Source: Candidatus Thiothrix anitrata (lineage in GTDB: Bacteria > Pseudomonadota > Gammaproteobacteria > Thiotrichales > Thiotrichaceae). Taken from it: 64,000 bases of DNA. Below the pieces are notes generated by a model. The model made no database searches and had not been told where the DNA came from. It saw only the letters and a list, made by a program, of their open reading frames with translations. The translations under genes and the position numbers were made by a program. Of the stretch, positions 31,539 to 42,600 are shown piece after piece. Location: NCBI RefSeq assembly GCF_017901155.1, contig NZ_CP072800.1, forward strand, positions 1,701,283-1,765,282, given 5' to 3'. Position 1 is the first letter of the stretch, and each line of letters begins with the position of its first letter.

Positions 31539-32531
31539 TGCCTGCAAAGCCTTCAGGTGTTGGCGGGCTTCTTTGGCGGCTTTGGAATCTGCTAACGGTG
31601 CGAGAATGCTTTGCCATGCTTTCAAATCCACGTCAGTAGTTTCATCCGCTTGGTTTTTCCATTCCTGCCTGATGTATGCCAGACTCTGGTTCGCCTGTTG
31701 TAAGGCGCTTTCGACGTGTTTGCCCTTGGGGTAACGCTTCAGGTATTCGCCTTCCATCATCAGGCTGCGCCCTGACAGGCAACTGATGAAACCCTCACAT
31801 TCACCGCCGATAAACGCATTAGCAGCTTGCCAAGCAATGGCATCACCGATGGTATCCCGCTTGTGGCGGTCGGCAAGTTCCCAGTAATTATCGGGGTTGA
31901 CGAGGTATTCAGCGCTTGGCTCCGTATAAAATACTTGCTTGCCTAGCTGTTTTAACCATGCGGCATAAGTGGCTTCAGTGGCTCCCTCCAGTGGGATTTT
32001 GAATAGCGAAATTTGCACAGCCCGCCAGTAGGCTAATTTCAACTCACCTTGGTTTTCAGAGGTTTTGCTGGCGGCTGCGGCGCGGTTGGCAAATTGGCTG
32101 ACTTCCACCGCATCGGCAAAACTGAGGGGGGACTGGTGTTCGTAGCTGTCGTATAGCTTGTCCGCCGCACCGAGTTTGTCGCGTATTAGGGTAAGACGGG
32201 CAGTGTCGGCTTTGGCAGGGTCAAAGTTTCGCAATAAGCCGCCGAATACCCAGCCCTTGAGCGGTGCATCCAGCCGATACCAATAGTCAGACTGGCTGCC
32301 GACTGTGACTTTGGCAGCCGTGCGTTGGATGGCGGTGAAGTTTGTCCCTAGCGGGAGTTTGCCCGTTTCGGCTGCACTGGTGGAGGGCATAGCGCGTACT
32401 CTGACACCCGTACCAATCGTGATCTTCTCAGCTTTTTCCGCTACGTAAGCATCAGCCGCTGTGACGGTTCCCGCCCATAACAGCAGGGCAAACGTGGTAA
32501 GTAAGACGGGAATGGTGAGTTTGCGTAACAT
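31527..32531 (-). CDS. Exported protein with bacterial SH3 domain
   Basis: This 334-aa protein has a signal peptide (TIPVLLTTFALLLWAGTVTA), then an SH3b-like domain at about 35-105 (GTGVRVRAMPSTSAAETGKL ending in GWVFGGLLRNF). The rest is helical, with two cysteines in GGECEGFISCLSG that may form a disulfide. SH3b domains commonly bind cell wall; the function here is unknown. It lies among TA modules and is divergent from the next vapBC. Confidence 0.75.
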   Translation of the reverse strand: MLRKLTIPVLLTTFALLLWAGTVTAADAYVAEKAEKITIGTGVRVRAMPSTSAAETGKLPLGTNFTAIQRTAAKVTVGSQSDYWYRLDAPLKGWVFGGLLRNFDPAKADTARLTLIRDKLGAADKLYDSYEHQSPLSFADAVEVSQFANRAAAASKTSENQGELKLAYWRAVQISLFKIPLEGATEATYAAWLKQLGKQVFYTEPSAEYLVNPDNYWELADRHKRDTIGDAIAWQAANAFIGGECEGFISCLSGRSLMMEGEYLKRYPKGKHVESALQQANQSLAYIRQEWKNQADETTDVDLKAWQSILAPLADSKAAKEARQHLKALQALHK

Positions 32532-32697
32532 GGTGTTTCTCGCAGTTAGCTAAAAGCCGAGGATAACATAATGCACGGCTTGCAAGGCAGATCACCCAAC
32601 GGGTTACGCCCTGTTGATTTGCTTCGACAAGTAGGTTGTATTCACCCTCTTGTTGCTTTAGCATAGGCTCATGTATATGCCAAATCAGGAGGTCAAT

Positions 32698-32934
32698 ATG
32701 TTAGCCGAACGCCACGTCCGCCTGTTTCGCAACGGGCGCAATCAAGCCATCCGCATTCCCCGCGAATTTGAATTAGCAGGGAATGAAGCGATTATTCGCC
32801 GCGAAGGCAACCGTTTGATCATCGAAGCCCTGCAACGTCCCTCATTGCTTGCTTTTTTAGCCACCTGCAAGCCATCAGAGTTAGATTTTCCCGACATAGA
32901 CAATCTGCCACCGCTGGATGATGTGGTGTTTTAA
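32698..32934 (+). CDS. vapB: VapB-type antitoxin (AbrB/SpoVT fold)
   Basis: The ATG at 32698 has a perfect AGGAGG 5 bp upstream; the longer frame from 32671 is less likely. The 78-aa product begins MLAERHVRLFRNGRNQAIRI, the classic VapB DNA-binding hairpin, with PREFELAGNEAIIRREGNRL. The C-terminus is acidic and precedes VapC by 2 bp. Confidence 0.88.
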   Translation: MLAERHVRLFRNGRNQAIRIPREFELAGNEAIIRREGNRLIIEALQRPSLLAFLATCKPSELDFPDIDNLPPLDDVVF

Positions 32935-32936
32935 AC

Positions 32937-33341
32937 ATGACAAACTACCGTTATTTACTCGACACCAATATCATTTCCAACCTGTTCCGAGAACCTCAAG
33001 GCAATGTCTATCAACACTTGCAGCGCGTCGGTGAGGGTGCGGTTTGCACGAGTATTATCGTTGCCGCTGAATTGCGTTTCGGTGCAAAAAAGCGCAATTC
33101 CCCAGCCTTGACTGCGTGGGTGGAACAAATACTTTCCATGATCGACGTGTTGCCGTTTGATGCCCCAGCAGATCATGCCTATGCGGAAATTCGCGCCTAT
33201 CTTGAAGCTGCTGGGCAGATTATCGGCCCGAATGACTTGCTGATCGCAGCCCACGCTTGGCATCTGGGTTTAGTCGCTGTAACCAATAACACCGATGAGT
33301 TTAAGCGTGTACCGGGTTTGATCGTGGAAAACTGGCTATAA
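32937..33341 (+). CDS. vapC: VapC ribonuclease toxin
   Basis: This 134-aa PIN protein has D in YLLDTNIISNLFR, E in IVAAELRFGA, D in IGPNDLLIAAHA and late residues VTNNTDEFKRVPGL. This is the canonical VapC of the tRNA(fMet)-cleaving type seen in enterics, though the target here is not known. It ends 81 bp before trpB. Confidence 0.92.
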   Translation: MTNYRYLLDTNIISNLFREPQGNVYQHLQRVGEGAVCTSIIVAAELRFGAKKRNSPALTAWVEQILSMIDVLPFDAPADHAYAEIRAYLEAAGQIIGPNDLLIAAHAWHLGLVAVTNNTDEFKRVPGLIVENWL

Positions 33342-33422
33342 CCCAACCGCAACATAGCTAGGTTTTGCCACTTATGCTAACTTACCCCGTTTTTACGACC
33401 TTCTACGTAGGAGCGCGGTAAC

Positions 33423-34637
33423 GTGAAATTCAGCGAATTCAACTGGAATGCCATGCCGGACAAAGCCGGGCATTTTGGCGCATACGGCGGGCGTTTCGTC
33501 GCAGAAACGTTGATGGAACCCATCTACGAACTCGAACAAGCCTACGAAAAGCTCAAAAACGATCCAGCCTTTCAAGCCGAATTCGACCGCGACCTCAAAT
33601 ACTACGTCGGTCGTCCAAGTCCCTTATATCTGGCGGAACGCTGGACACGCGAACTCGGCGGCGCAAAAGTCTACCTCAAGCGCGAAGACCTGAACCATAC
33701 CGGCGCACACAAAATCAACAACACCATCGGTCAAGCCTTGCTCGCCAAATTCATGGGCAAGAAGCGCATTATCGCTGAAACGGGTGCAGGTCAGCACGGT
33801 GTAGCCTCAGCAACCATCGCCGCTCGCCTTGGTTTGGAATGTGTGGTGTACATGGGTGCAGAAGACGTGCAACGCCAAGCCCCCAACGTATTCCGCATGA
33901 AATTGCTGGGCGCAACCGTCGTCCCCGTCACCTCCGGCTCAAAAACCCTGAAAGACGCGCTCAACGAAGCGATGCGCGACTGGGTAACGAACGTTGATGA
34001 CACTTTTTATATTATCGGCACGGTCGCAGGCCCGCACCCATATCCCGCAATGGTACGCGATTTCCAATCCGTGATCGGGCGTGAAGCGCGTGAACAGATT
34101 CTGGAACAGGAAGGGCGTTTGCCGGATGCGCTGGTTGCTTGTGTCGGCGGTGGCTCGAACGCCATCGGCTTGTTCCACCCCTTCCTCGCGGATGAATCCG
34201 TCGCCATTTACGGCGTAGAAGCAGGCGGTGACGGCATCGAAACCGGCAAACACGCCGCGCCTTTATGCGCTGGCAAACCGGGCGTATTGCACGGCAACCG
34301 CACCTATTTAATGGAAGACACCAACGGGCAAATCATCGAAACGCATTCGATTTCAGCCGGTCTGGATTACCCCGGTGTCGGCCCCGAACACGCTTGGCTC
34401 AAAGACATCGGTCGTGCCAACTACGTGGCGGTGACGGATGCGGAGGCAATGCAAGGTTTCCATGCCCTAACTCGCATCGAAGGCATTATTCCCGCGTTGG
34501 AAAGCAGCCACGCATTGGCTTACGCAATGAAACTTGCGCCGACCATGGGTAAAGACCAAAGCATTATCGTCAACCTGTCTGGGCGTGGCGACAAAGACAT
34601 CAATACCATTGCACGGCTGGAGGGCATTACGCTATGA
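33423..34637 (+). CDS. trpB: Tryptophan synthase beta subunit
   Basis: The GTG at 33423 follows AGGAG and starts [20 protein letters not shown]. The 404-aa enzyme has the PLP lysine K97 in [17 protein letters not shown], the phosphate loop [11 protein letters not shown] and [10 protein letters not shown]. It condenses indole with serine. It overlaps trpA by 4 bp. Its usual upstream neighbour trpF is 8 kb away. Confidence 0.97.
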   Translation: MKFSEFNWNAMPDKAGHFGAYGGRFVAETLMEPIYELEQAYEKLKNDPAFQAEFDRDLKYYVGRPSPLYLAERWTRELGGAKVYLKREDLNHTGAHKINNTIGQALLAKFMGKKRIIAETGAGQHGVASATIAARLGLECVVYMGAEDVQRQAPNVFRMKLLGATVVPVTSGSKTLKDALNEAMRDWVTNVDDTFYIIGTVAGPHPYPAMVRDFQSVIGREAREQILEQEGRLPDALVACVGGGSNAIGLFHPFLADESVAIYGVEAGGDGIETGKHAAPLCAGKPGVLHGNRTYLMEDTNGQIIETHSISAGLDYPGVGPEHAWLKDIGRANYVAVTDAEAMQGFHALTRIEGIIPALESSHALAYAMKLAPTMGKDQSIIVNLSGRGDKDINTIARLEGITL

Positions 34638-35443
34638 GTCGCATCGCCGCTTGTTTCGCCGCCCTGAAAGCACAGGGCAAAACCGCATTGATTCCTTATG
34701 TGACAGCGGGCGACCCGCACCCGTCGATCACCGTGCCGCTGATGCACCGCATGGTGGCAGCCGGTGCAAACATTATCGAACTTGGTGTGCCGTTTTCCGA
34801 CCCAATGGCGGATGGTCCGACGATCCAGCAAGCGCACGAACGCGCCCTGAAACACAATACCAGCTTGCACGACATCCTCGGCATGGTGGCAGAATTCCGC
34901 CAAACCGATGCCACCACGCCCGTGGTGCTGATGGGTTATTTGAACCCGATTGAAATCATGGGTTATGCCGAGTTTGCCAAAGCCGCACAGGTAGCAGGGG
35001 TAGACGGTGCGCTAACAGTAGACTTGCCACCAGAAGAGGGCATGGGTGTATTGCCGTTGTTCCGCTCACATGGCATTGACCCGATTTTTCTGTTGTCGCC
35101 GACCACGCCGAATATGCGCATGAAAACGGTGACAGAAGCGGGTGGCGGCTTTATTTATTACGTCTCGCTGAAAGGTGTCACTGGCGCGAATACCTTGGAC
35201 GTGGATGAGGTTGCGGCGCGTATCGCGAAAATTCGTGAACACACTGATTTGCCGTTAGGTGTTGGTTTCGGAATTAAGGATGCGGCAACTGCTGCGGCTG
35301 TTGCGCAAGTGGCTGATGCGGTGGTGGTGGGCAGTGCGGTGATCAAGCAGATCGAAGCGACACCTGATGACCATGCTGTTATTATGGATAACATCAGTGA
35401 TTTATTAGCATCCATGCGCAGCGCGATGGACGCTGGGGTTTAA
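34634..35443 (+). CDS. trpA: Tryptophan synthase alpha subunit
   Basis: This 269-aa TIM barrel has catalytic E49 and D60 in [16 protein letters not shown], numbering identical to the E. coli enzyme. [15 protein letters not shown] is the phosphate-binding loop. It cleaves indole-3-glycerol phosphate and channels indole to TrpB. Its start lies within the trpB stop. Confidence 0.97.
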   Translation: MSRIAACFAALKAQGKTALIPYVTAGDPHPSITVPLMHRMVAAGANIIELGVPFSDPMADGPTIQQAHERALKHNTSLHDILGMVAEFRQTDATTPVVLMGYLNPIEIMGYAEFAKAAQVAGVDGALTVDLPPEEGMGVLPLFRSHGIDPIFLLSPTTPNMRMKTVTEAGGGFIYYVSLKGVTGANTLDVDEVAARIAKIREHTDLPLGVGFGIKDAATAAAVAQVADAVVVGSAVIKQIEATPDDHAVIMDNISDLLASMRSAMDAGV

Positions 35444-35456
35444 GGGGTAATGCGCA

Positions 35457-36353
35457 ATGAGTTGGTTTGAAAAACTACGTCTGCCTTCACGCATCCGTAC
35501 TGATGCGAATAATACGGAAAAAAAGTCGATTCCCGAAGGTTTGTGGCATCAATGCCCGGCATGTCAAGCCGTGCTCTACCGTGCGGAACTGGAACGCAAT
35601 CTTGACGTTTGTCCTAAGTGTGATCACCACATGAGACTTTCCGGGCGGCGGCGGTTGGAGGTGTTTTTGGATGCAGAAGGGCGTGAGGAAGTGGGTGCAA
35701 ATGTTGCCCCGACTGACATCCTAAAATTTCGTGATACCAAGAAATACAAAGACCGTTTGGCCGCCGCACAAAAAGAAACAGGCGAAAAAGATGCGTTGAT
35801 TGTGATGAGGGGTACGGTATTGGGTGTGCCTTTGGTGGCGGCAGCGTTTGATTTTCGTTTCATGGGGGGGTCAATGGGGTCGGTGGTTGGCGAGCGTTTT
35901 GTGCGCGGTGCAGAAGCAGCAATGGCGCAAAACATCCCCTACATTTGCTTTGCAGCTAGTGGCGGTGCGCGGATGCAGGAGGCGTTGTTCTCACTCATGC
36001 AAATGTCCAAAACCAGTGCGGTATTGACGCGCTTAAGTGATAAAGGTGTCCCGTTTATTTCGGTGTTGACTGACCCGACCATGGGTGGGGTTTCTGCCAG
36101 CTTTGCTATGCTGGGAGATTTGCATCTTGCGGAACCTAGAGCACTGATCGGGTTTGCAGGGCCGCGTGTGATTGAGCAAACGGTGCGTGAAAAATTGCCG
36201 GAAGGTTTCCAGCGTAGTGAGTTTTTGCAGGAAAAAGGTGCGATTGACATGATAGTTCACCGCAAAGCCATGCGTGAAACCATTGCGGAAGTAGTTTCTA
36301 TGTTGCAGCATCGTCCCGCGCTATTAGGGCAAACGTTGTCGGGTATTGCGTGA
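35457..36353 (+). CDS. accD: Acetyl-CoA carboxylase carboxyltransferase subunit beta
   Basis: This 298-aa protein has the N-terminal zinc ribbon with C33, C36, C52 and C55 and the carboxyltransferase core [38 protein letters not shown] and [12 protein letters not shown]. It forms malonyl-CoA together with AccA. The folC start overlaps its stop by 4 bp, the normal trpA-accD-folC order. Confidence 0.97.
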   Translation: MSWFEKLRLPSRIRTDANNTEKKSIPEGLWHQCPACQAVLYRAELERNLDVCPKCDHHMRLSGRRRLEVFLDAEGREEVGANVAPTDILKFRDTKKYKDRLAAAQKETGEKDALIVMRGTVLGVPLVAAAFDFRFMGGSMGSVVGERFVRGAEAAMAQNIPYICFAASGGARMQEALFSLMQMSKTSAVLTRLSDKGVPFISVLTDPTMGGVSASFAMLGDLHLAEPRALIGFAGPRVIEQTVREKLPEGFQRSEFLQEKGAIDMIVHRKAMRETIAEVVSMLQHRPALLGQTLSGIA

Positions 36354-37573
36354 ATACTCTAGATGATTGGCTGCGTTGGCAGGAAAATCAATTTTCGACG
36401 GAAATTCGCTTAGGATTAGAGCGCATCCGTAGCGTTGCTGAGCGTATGCAGTTGTTGAGTTTGCCCGTGCCGGTGATTACGGTGGGCGGAACCAATGGCA
36501 AAGGCTCAACGTGCGCTATGCTGACCCGCATTTTGCAACTGCAAGGTTATCGGGTGGGCACGTACACCTCACCGCATTTGCTGCGTTATAACGAACGTAT
36601 TGCGTTAGATGGTGCGCCCGTTAGCGATCAGCAGATTTGTGCGGCGTTTAGCGCGATTGATCAGGCGCGTGATGAGATTGATCTGACGTATTTTGAGTTT
36701 GGTACTTTGGCTGCTGCTTGGTGTTTTGTGCAGGCTAAGGTTGATGTGATGGTGCTGGAAGTGGGTTTAGGCGGGCGTTTAGATGCTTGCAATCTGTGGG
36801 ATGCCGATGTGACCATTATTACCAGCATCGGGTTGGATCATGTGGACTGGCTGGGGCATACCCGTGAAGCGATTGGCTTGGAAAAGTCCGGTATTATGCG
36901 CCCCGGTAAGCCCGTGGTGTGTGGTGATCCAGATCCGCCGTCAACGATTGCCTCCCATGCTGCGCAAGTGGGGGCGCGGTTATTGCAGTACGGGCGCGAT
37001 TTTAATGCGGACAATGTGCCACAGCCTGTACTGCTGGGTGAGGTGCAACGCCTGAATGCGGCGTGCGTGGTGACGGCGTTACAGCAATTACAGGTATGTT
37101 TGCCAGTGAGTGAACAAGCTATTGCTGAAGGTTTGCGCACGGTGAGCTTGGCGGGACGGTTGCAACAGTTTGCAGGCCAGCCAACGGTCATTTTAGATGT
37201 TGCTCATAACCCTCATGCGGCGACGCAATTAGCCGATTGGTTGAAAAAAAATCCCATTGCTGGCAAAACATCCGCGATTTTTTCTATACTAGCGGATAAG
37301 GATATTGCCGGGGTTGTGAAAATCATGGCAGCGCACATGGATGAGTGGCATTTGGTTCCCCTTGGTGGTTATCGGGCGATAAGCCCGACTGATCTCAGTA
37401 GCAAAATACGGGCTGCGGGTGTGCGCAAGGTGATCTATTTTCACGATGATTTTTCATCGGCTTGGCAGTTTATTCAAAGTCACGCTAGTAAGCAGGATCG
37501 GGTGGTTGCCTTCGGTTCTTTTCTGGTAGTATCCGGTATGCTGAACGTTCTCGCAAAGCGCGAATCACAATAG
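36350..37573 (+). CDS. folC: Folylpolyglutamate/dihydrofolate synthase
   Basis: The GTG at 36350 overlaps accD. The 407-aa Mur-ligase-type enzyme has the P-loop [25 protein letters not shown], the [14 protein letters not shown] motif and [12 protein letters not shown]. It adds glutamate to dihydropteroate and folates. Confidence 0.95.
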   Translation: MNTLDDWLRWQENQFSTEIRLGLERIRSVAERMQLLSLPVPVITVGGTNGKGSTCAMLTRILQLQGYRVGTYTSPHLLRYNERIALDGAPVSDQQICAAFSAIDQARDEIDLTYFEFGTLAAAWCFVQAKVDVMVLEVGLGGRLDACNLWDADVTIITSIGLDHVDWLGHTREAIGLEKSGIMRPGKPVVCGDPDPPSTIASHAAQVGARLLQYGRDFNADNVPQPVLLGEVQRLNAACVVTALQQLQVCLPVSEQAIAEGLRTVSLAGRLQQFAGQPTVILDVAHNPHAATQLADWLKKNPIAGKTSAIFSILADKDIAGVVKIMAAHMDEWHLVPLGGYRAISPTDLSSKIRAAGVRKVIYFHDDFSSAWQFIQSHASKQDRVVAFGSFLVVSGMLNVLAKRESQ

Positions 37574-37614
37574 GTTTTCGAGTGTCACACTTTTCTTAAG
37601 GAGCAGTAAAACAG

Positions 37615-38616
37615 ATGGACAACAAGGCTACAACCAAACGCATGATTGGCGCAGTGGTACTGGTGCTGGTCGCAGCCCTTCTTTTGGCATGGTTGCTAAA
37701 GGGCAAAAATCGTGAAGGCCAAGACATGGCGATGCAGCAAACGACCGACACCAAACCCATTTTAGGCTTCCCTAGTGCTGAGGATGGAACTCAAAAACCT
37801 TCGTTAGTCGGTGAAGATCCGAACGCTGCACAAAATTCGGCGCAACAACAAACACTTGACCCTAGTGCGCTGGCGACGGCAGCGACAGCCGCTGTTGGCA
37901 ATGTGATTCCGAACGTGAATGTTGAACCGAATACTACGGGTTTTGATGTGCGCCCGGCTGCTTCTGGCGAAACTCGTCCGGTTGTGGATATTGATGGTAA
38001 AGTCACAAAGGCTACTGGTAGTTTAGGGGCTGGTGATGCAACACCTGCTACTACCGGAAACACTGCGGACACCTCAACGAGTGTGGTTGCAACACCGTCT
38101 AAAACAGATACTGCGACTAAAGCACCGGCGATAAGTGCCTCTGTTAAGGATGTTCCTGCTGAAGCCCCGGCAGAAAAGAAACCAGCCGCGCCTAAGCCTG
38201 TTTTGGTAAATGAGAGAGCCGTACCTGCTCCGGCTTCTGCGGAAAGCAAAGCTAAAGAAGATGCTGCGAAGAAAGCCAAAGCAGCGGCTGAAAAAGCAGC
38301 GGCTGCTAAGTCACTGGAATTGGCAAAGGCGGCTACCTCAGCATCGGCGAAGCCTGCGACTGGTGGTGGTGTCTTTGCGGTACAGTTGCTGGCAACTAGT
38401 GATAAAGCTAAAGCTGATACCTTGGCAAAAACTTTCGCAAGTGAAGGCTATAAAGCTGCGGTTAATACGGTGAAAGTCGATGGCAAAACAGTTCATCGGG
38501 TAGTTGTCGGCAGTTATGCGGATAAGGTTGCTGCTTCTGCGGCGCAAGCTAAAATGAAAGCACGTTACACACAAAACCGTGATGTACAAAATAGCTTTGT
38601 AACTAGCAGCAAGTAA
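37615..38616 (+). CDS. SPOR-domain membrane protein (DedD-like)
   Basis: This 333-aa protein has a single N-terminal membrane helix (MIGAVVLVLVAALLLAWLLK), a long Ala/Pro/Thr/Lys-rich periplasmic linker and a C-terminal SPOR domain (GGVFAVQLLATSDKAKADTL, then VHRVVVGSYADKVAASAAQA). SPOR domains bind denuded septal peptidoglycan. Its folC-cvpA position equals that of dedD. Confidence 0.9.
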   Translation: MDNKATTKRMIGAVVLVLVAALLLAWLLKGKNREGQDMAMQQTTDTKPILGFPSAEDGTQKPSLVGEDPNAAQNSAQQQTLDPSALATAATAAVGNVIPNVNVEPNTTGFDVRPAASGETRPVVDIDGKVTKATGSLGAGDATPATTGNTADTSTSVVATPSKTDTATKAPAISASVKDVPAEAPAEKKPAAPKPVLVNERAVPAPASAESKAKEDAAKKAKAAAEKAAAAKSLELAKAATSASAKPATGGGVFAVQLLATSDKAKADTLAKTFASEGYKAAVNTVKVDGKTVHRVVVGSYADKVAASAAQAKMKARYTQNRDVQNSFVTSSK

Positions 38617-38626
38617 TCGGTACTCA

Positions 38627-39142
38627 ATGACAGCAGAATATTTAGATATTGGCATTTTTGTCCTTGTCGCACTTTCCGCCTTAATCGGCTTAATTCGTGG
38701 GCTTGTTAAGGAATCACTTTCCTTGGCAACGTGGGTCGTCGCTTTCGGGCTTTCCATTTTGTATGTGAAACCGTTAGCGGCGGATTTACCCTTCGCGGTG
38801 CAAAGTGAGGTGGTACGCATGGGCATTGCCTTTGCCATCATCTTTTTTGGGGTGTTGGTGGTGGGTGCGATTATTAATCATCTGCTTAGTACGGCGGTGT
38901 CTTCCATCGGCTTGGGTAAGATTGACCATGTGTTGGGTGGTGTTTTTGGCGTTGCCCGTGGTGGTTTGATTATTACTTTGCTGGTATTGCTAATGGGTGT
39001 GACGGCCTTTCCAAAACAAGCTTGGTGGAAGGACTCTTTATTCATGCCGTGGTTTGAAGAGGCCGCAGTTGTTGTTAAAGGTATGATTCCAGAGGATTTT
39101 TCCAGCTATCTTGAGCGTCCCGCAGTGATTAGCCCACCGTAA
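38627..39142 (+). CDS. cvpA: CvpA family membrane protein
   Basis: This 171-aa protein has about four membrane helices with the CvpA pattern DIGIFVLVALSALIGLIRG and GKIDHVLGGVFGVARGGLI. CvpA is linked to colicin V production and envelope homeostasis. It lies between the SPOR gene and purF as in E. coli; a terminator separates it from purF here. Confidence 0.92.
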   Translation: MTAEYLDIGIFVLVALSALIGLIRGLVKESLSLATWVVAFGLSILYVKPLAADLPFAVQSEVVRMGIAFAIIFFGVLVVGAIINHLLSTAVSSIGLGKIDHVLGGVFGVARGGLIITLLVLLMGVTAFPKQAWWKDSLFMPWFEEAAVVVKGMIPEDFSSYLERPAVISPP

Positions 39143-39167
39143 GGACTGAGGCTTTCCGTTAAAATAT

Positions 39168-39203
39168 ACAGCCATGCATGGAAGTGCATGGCTGTTTTGT
39201 TTG
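39168..39203 (+). terminator. Hairpin terminator between cvpA and purF
   Basis: ACAGCCATGCA pairs perfectly with TGCATGGCTGT, followed by TTTTGTTT. It would end or attenuate the folC-SPOR-cvpA transcript before purF. Confidence 0.8.
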
Positions 39204-39249
39204 GGCGGGGTTAGAATATGACGTTTTCATGGCACACCAAGGCAAGAAT

Positions 39250-40755
39250 ATGTGCGGGATTATCGGAATTATCGGGCATGAGCCAGTCAATCAGGCACTT
39301 TACGATGGCCTGACAGTATTGCAGCACCGTGGGCAAGATGCTGCCGGGATCGTCACCAGCGATGGTAGAAAGTTGTATTTGCGGCGTGAAAACGGTTTGG
39401 TGAAAGACGTGTTTCACGACCGTCACATGCAAATGTTACAGGGTAATATGGGGGTAGGGCATGTGCGTTACCCAACGGCTGGTTCTTCATCCTCTGCGGA
39501 AGCACAGCCGTTTTATGTGAACAGCCCCTACGGTATTTCTTTGGCGCACAATGGTAATTTGACCAATGCGCATGTGCTCAAAAAGGAGCTGTACCTCCAA
39601 GATCGCCGCCAAATCAATACCGATTCTGACTCGGAAATCCTGTTGAATATTTTTGCGCAAGAGCTTTCCCGGCAAAATGCCTTGCACGTTACTGCGGAAG
39701 ATATTTTTGCAGCGGTAGGTGGCGTACATCGGCGTTGCAAAGGGGCGTATGCAGTTATCGCGATGTTAACCCGCGACGGCGTGGTGGGTTTTCGTGATCC
39801 GAACGGGATTCGCCCGTTGGTGTATGGGGTGCGTGAAACTGAAAAAGGTAATGAGTACATGCTTGCTTCCGAAAGTGTAGCTTTGGATGTGCAAGGTTAC
39901 CGCTTGGTACGTGATATTGAACCGGGTGAGGCGATTTTTATCAATATTGATGGGCAGGTATTTACTCGCCAATGTGCTGATAATCCGAAATACGCCACTT
40001 GTATTTTTGAGTACGTGTATTTTGCCCGCCCGGATTCGATTATCGACAATGTGTTTGTGCATAAAGCCCGGATGCGCATGGGGCGTAAAATGGCTGAGCG
40101 GGTGATGCGCGAGTGGCCGGATCATGATATTGATGTGGTGGTTCCGATTCCTGACACTAGCCGCACTTCATCGTTGGAAATGGCGTATACCTTGGGTGTG
40201 CCGTACCGCGAAGGCTTTATCAAAAACCGTTACATTGGGCGTACCTTCATTATGCCGGGGCAGGCTAAACGCAAAAAATCGGTACGTCAGAAACTCAATC
40301 CCCTCGCGTTGGAGTTTAAGGGCAAGAACGTGATGTTGGTGGATGACTCGATTGTGCGTGGTACGACTTCTGGCGAAATTGTGCAAATGGCACGCGATGC
40401 AGGTGCGAATAAGGTGTATTTTGCCTCCGCATCCCCAGCGATTAAATTCCCGAATATTTACGGGATTGATATGCCAGCCGCGAAGGAACTTATTGCCCAC
40501 GATCGTACCGAAGAAGAGGTGGCGGCGGCCATTGGGGTAGACCGATTGTTTTATTTGTCGTTGGAAGACCTCATTCAAGCTGTCAGCAAGGGTAATCCAC
40601 GTTTAAAGAATTTTGATTGTTCCGTTTTTACCGGCAATTATGTGACCGGTGAGAATGGCGATTACTTTACCGAATTAGAGGCGTTACGCAATGATGCACA
40701 AAAAACCAAGCGTGAAAATGATATGGCTGCCATTGATATTTGCGACAGTGCTTAA
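39250..40755 (+). CDS. purF: Amidophosphoribosyltransferase
   Basis: The ATG at 39250 is used because PurF must begin MCGIIGIIG, whose Cys2 becomes the N-terminal nucleophile; the frame extending to 39178 is not conserved. The 501-aa enzyme has the Ntn glutaminase domain ([11 protein letters not shown]) and the PRPP motif [16 protein letters not shown]. It makes phosphoribosylamine, the first purine step. Its last 65 bp overlap the L,D-transpeptidase gene. Confidence 0.97.
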   Translation: MCGIIGIIGHEPVNQALYDGLTVLQHRGQDAAGIVTSDGRKLYLRRENGLVKDVFHDRHMQMLQGNMGVGHVRYPTAGSSSSAEAQPFYVNSPYGISLAHNGNLTNAHVLKKELYLQDRRQINTDSDSEILLNIFAQELSRQNALHVTAEDIFAAVGGVHRRCKGAYAVIAMLTRDGVVGFRDPNGIRPLVYGVRETEKGNEYMLASESVALDVQGYRLVRDIEPGEAIFINIDGQVFTRQCADNPKYATCIFEYVYFARPDSIIDNVFVHKARMRMGRKMAERVMREWPDHDIDVVVPIPDTSRTSSLEMAYTLGVPYREGFIKNRYIGRTFIMPGQAKRKKSVRQKLNPLALEFKGKNVMLVDDSIVRGTTSGEIVQMARDAGANKVYFASASPAIKFPNIYGIDMPAAKELIAHDRTEEEVAAAIGVDRLFYLSLEDLIQAVSKGNPRLKNFDCSVFTGNYVTGENGDYFTELEALRNDAQKTKRENDMAAIDICDSA

Positions 40756-41419
40756 TAGCAATGTGGCGATGGCCGATCCGAGTACTATTATTCCATTGAA
40801 TTTACCTAATCAAGCCGAACAAGCTCCGCAAACGCAGCTGCCTCAGCAAGATTTGCCGGGTTTGGCGAATCGTTTTGCGCCAATTCTGGATGATTTGAGC
40901 AGGCGTTTCCCGACTTATTCCCGCGAACGCATTCTGGTGATTGATGCTACGGCGCAGAAAATGTTCTTGGTGGACAGTGGCAATGCTGTGAATGAATGGG
41001 TGATCTCGACCGCGACTAACGGTTTGGGAAGTGAAAAAGGCAGCGAAAAAACTCCGTTGGGTGTTCATCGTATTGCGCAAAAAATTGGTGATGGTGCGCC
41101 ACTGGGAGCCATTTTTAAGGCACGGCAAAATACTGGAAAAATCGTTGAAATTCTTACTGATCCGGGGGCGGATAGCCCCGCAGATTACGTCACTACCCGT
41201 ATTTTATGGCTGGATGGTTTGGAGCCGGGCTTGAATAAAGGCGGTAATGTCGACTCCAAAGAACGTTTTATCTACATCCATGGTACGGGTGAAGAAGGTA
41301 AGTTGGGCGCACCCGCTTCGCACGGCTGTATTCGGATGCGTAATCAGGATGTCGTTGATCTATTTGATAGCGTGAGTGAAGACACTTTGGTTGTTATTAC
41401 CCGCAAACGTCAGGAATAA
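40691..41419 (+). CDS. L,D-transpeptidase family protein (YkuD)
   Basis: The frame starts at 40691, inside purF; an ATG at 40718 ([19 protein letters not shown]) would give a neater signal peptide. The YkuD domain carries the [21 protein letters not shown] block, with His and Cys of the active site. YkuD enzymes form 3-3 cross-links or attach lipoproteins to peptidoglycan in the periplasm. A 30-65 bp overlap with an essential gene is unusual. Confidence 0.9.
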   Translation: MMHKKPSVKMIWLPLIFATVLNSNVAMADPSTIIPLNLPNQAEQAPQTQLPQQDLPGLANRFAPILDDLSRRFPTYSRERILVIDATAQKMFLVDSGNAVNEWVISTATNGLGSEKGSEKTPLGVHRIAQKIGDGAPLGAIFKARQNTGKIVEILTDPGADSPADYVTTRILWLDGLEPGLNKGGNVDSKERFIYIHGTGEEGKLGAPASHGCIRMRNQDVVDLFDSVSEDTLVVITRKRQE

Positions 41420-41421
41420 CT

Positions 41422-42600
41422 ATGCAAAATTTCCCATGGGCGTTTGAAACCTTAGCGGTGCGTAGTGGGCATGTGCGCACTGCGGAAGGTGAGCATTCTG
41501 AAGCTATTTTCCCGACTTCCAGCTTTGTGTTTGGCAGTGCGGCGGAAGCGGCAGCGCGGTTTGGCGGTACGCAACCGGGCAATATTTATGCGCGTTTTAC
41601 TAACCCCACGGTACGCTATTTCCAAGAACGCTTAGCGGCGTTGGAAGGCGCGGAAAGCTGCGTGGCAACCAGCTCAGGGATGTCGGCGATTTTGGCGGTG
41701 ATGCTGGGGTTGTTGAAATCGGGCGATCACGTGGTGTGTTCGCGCTCCGTATTCGGCACGACCACGCTCCTGTTGCAAAATATCATTGGTAAATTCGGTG
41801 TAACCTTCAGTTTCGTCGAATTAACCGATATGGCAGCTTGGGAAGCCGCGTTGCAGCCGAATACGCGCTTGTTGTTTGTGGAAACGCCAGCAAATCCGTT
41901 GACGGAAATTGTGGATATTCGTGAATTAGCCGATTTAGCCCATCGTCACGGTAGTTTGCTGGTAGTCGATAACTGTTTTTGCACCCCGGCTTTACAACGC
42001 CCGTTGGAGTTAGGGGCGGATATTGTGGTGCATTCCGCGACCAAGTATTTGGATGGGCAAGGGCGTGCATTAGGCGGTGCAGTCCTCGGCGATAAAGAGC
42101 GCGTGGGCAAGGATGTTTACGGTATTTTGCGCAATGGCGGAATTACCATGAGTCCGTTCAATGCGTGGATTTTTCTGAAAGGCTTGGAAACACTGTCGCT
42201 ACGGATGAAAGCGCATTGCGATAACGCTATGCAGTTAGCGCAATGGCTGACCACCCACCCCAACATTGCTGCGGTACATTACCCCGGTTTGGCTTCGCAT
42301 CCGCAACATGAGCTGGCGCAACGTCAGCAAAGTGGTTTCGGCGGGATTGTGTCGTTTGTGGTGAATGGCGGGCAGGAAGCGGCATGGAAAGTGATTGATG
42401 CCACGCAAATGCTGTCGATTACCGCGAATTTGGGGGATGCCAAAAGCACCATTACCCATCCGGCAACGACTACCCACGGGCGGTTAACGCCTGAACAAAA
42501 AGCCACAGCAGGGATTGCGGATGGTTTGATTCGGGTGTCGGTGGGTTTGGAACATATCCGCGATATTCAGCGCGATTTAGCACGGGGTTTAGGCGAGTGA
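41422..42600 (+). CDS. metZ: O-succinylhomoserine sulfhydrylase
   Basis: This 392-aa Cys/Met-metabolism PLP enzyme has K208 in VHSATKYLDGQGRALGG and YARFTNPTVRYFQERLAALE. The purF-metZ linkage is characteristic of pseudomonads and relatives, where MetZ makes homocysteine directly from O-succinylhomoserine and sulfide. Cystathionine gamma-synthase is the main alternative. It overlaps the next gene by 4 bp. Confidence 0.93.
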   Translation: MQNFPWAFETLAVRSGHVRTAEGEHSEAIFPTSSFVFGSAAEAAARFGGTQPGNIYARFTNPTVRYFQERLAALEGAESCVATSSGMSAILAVMLGLLKSGDHVVCSRSVFGTTTLLLQNIIGKFGVTFSFVELTDMAAWEAALQPNTRLLFVETPANPLTEIVDIRELADLAHRHGSLLVVDNCFCTPALQRPLELGADIVVHSATKYLDGQGRALGGAVLGDKERVGKDVYGILRNGGITMSPFNAWIFLKGLETLSLRMKAHCDNAMQLAQWLTTHPNIAAVHYPGLASHPQHELAQRQQSGFGGIVSFVVNGGQEAAWKVIDATQMLSITANLGDAKSTITHPATTTHGRLTPEQKATAGIADGLIRVSVGLEHIRDIQRDLARGLGE

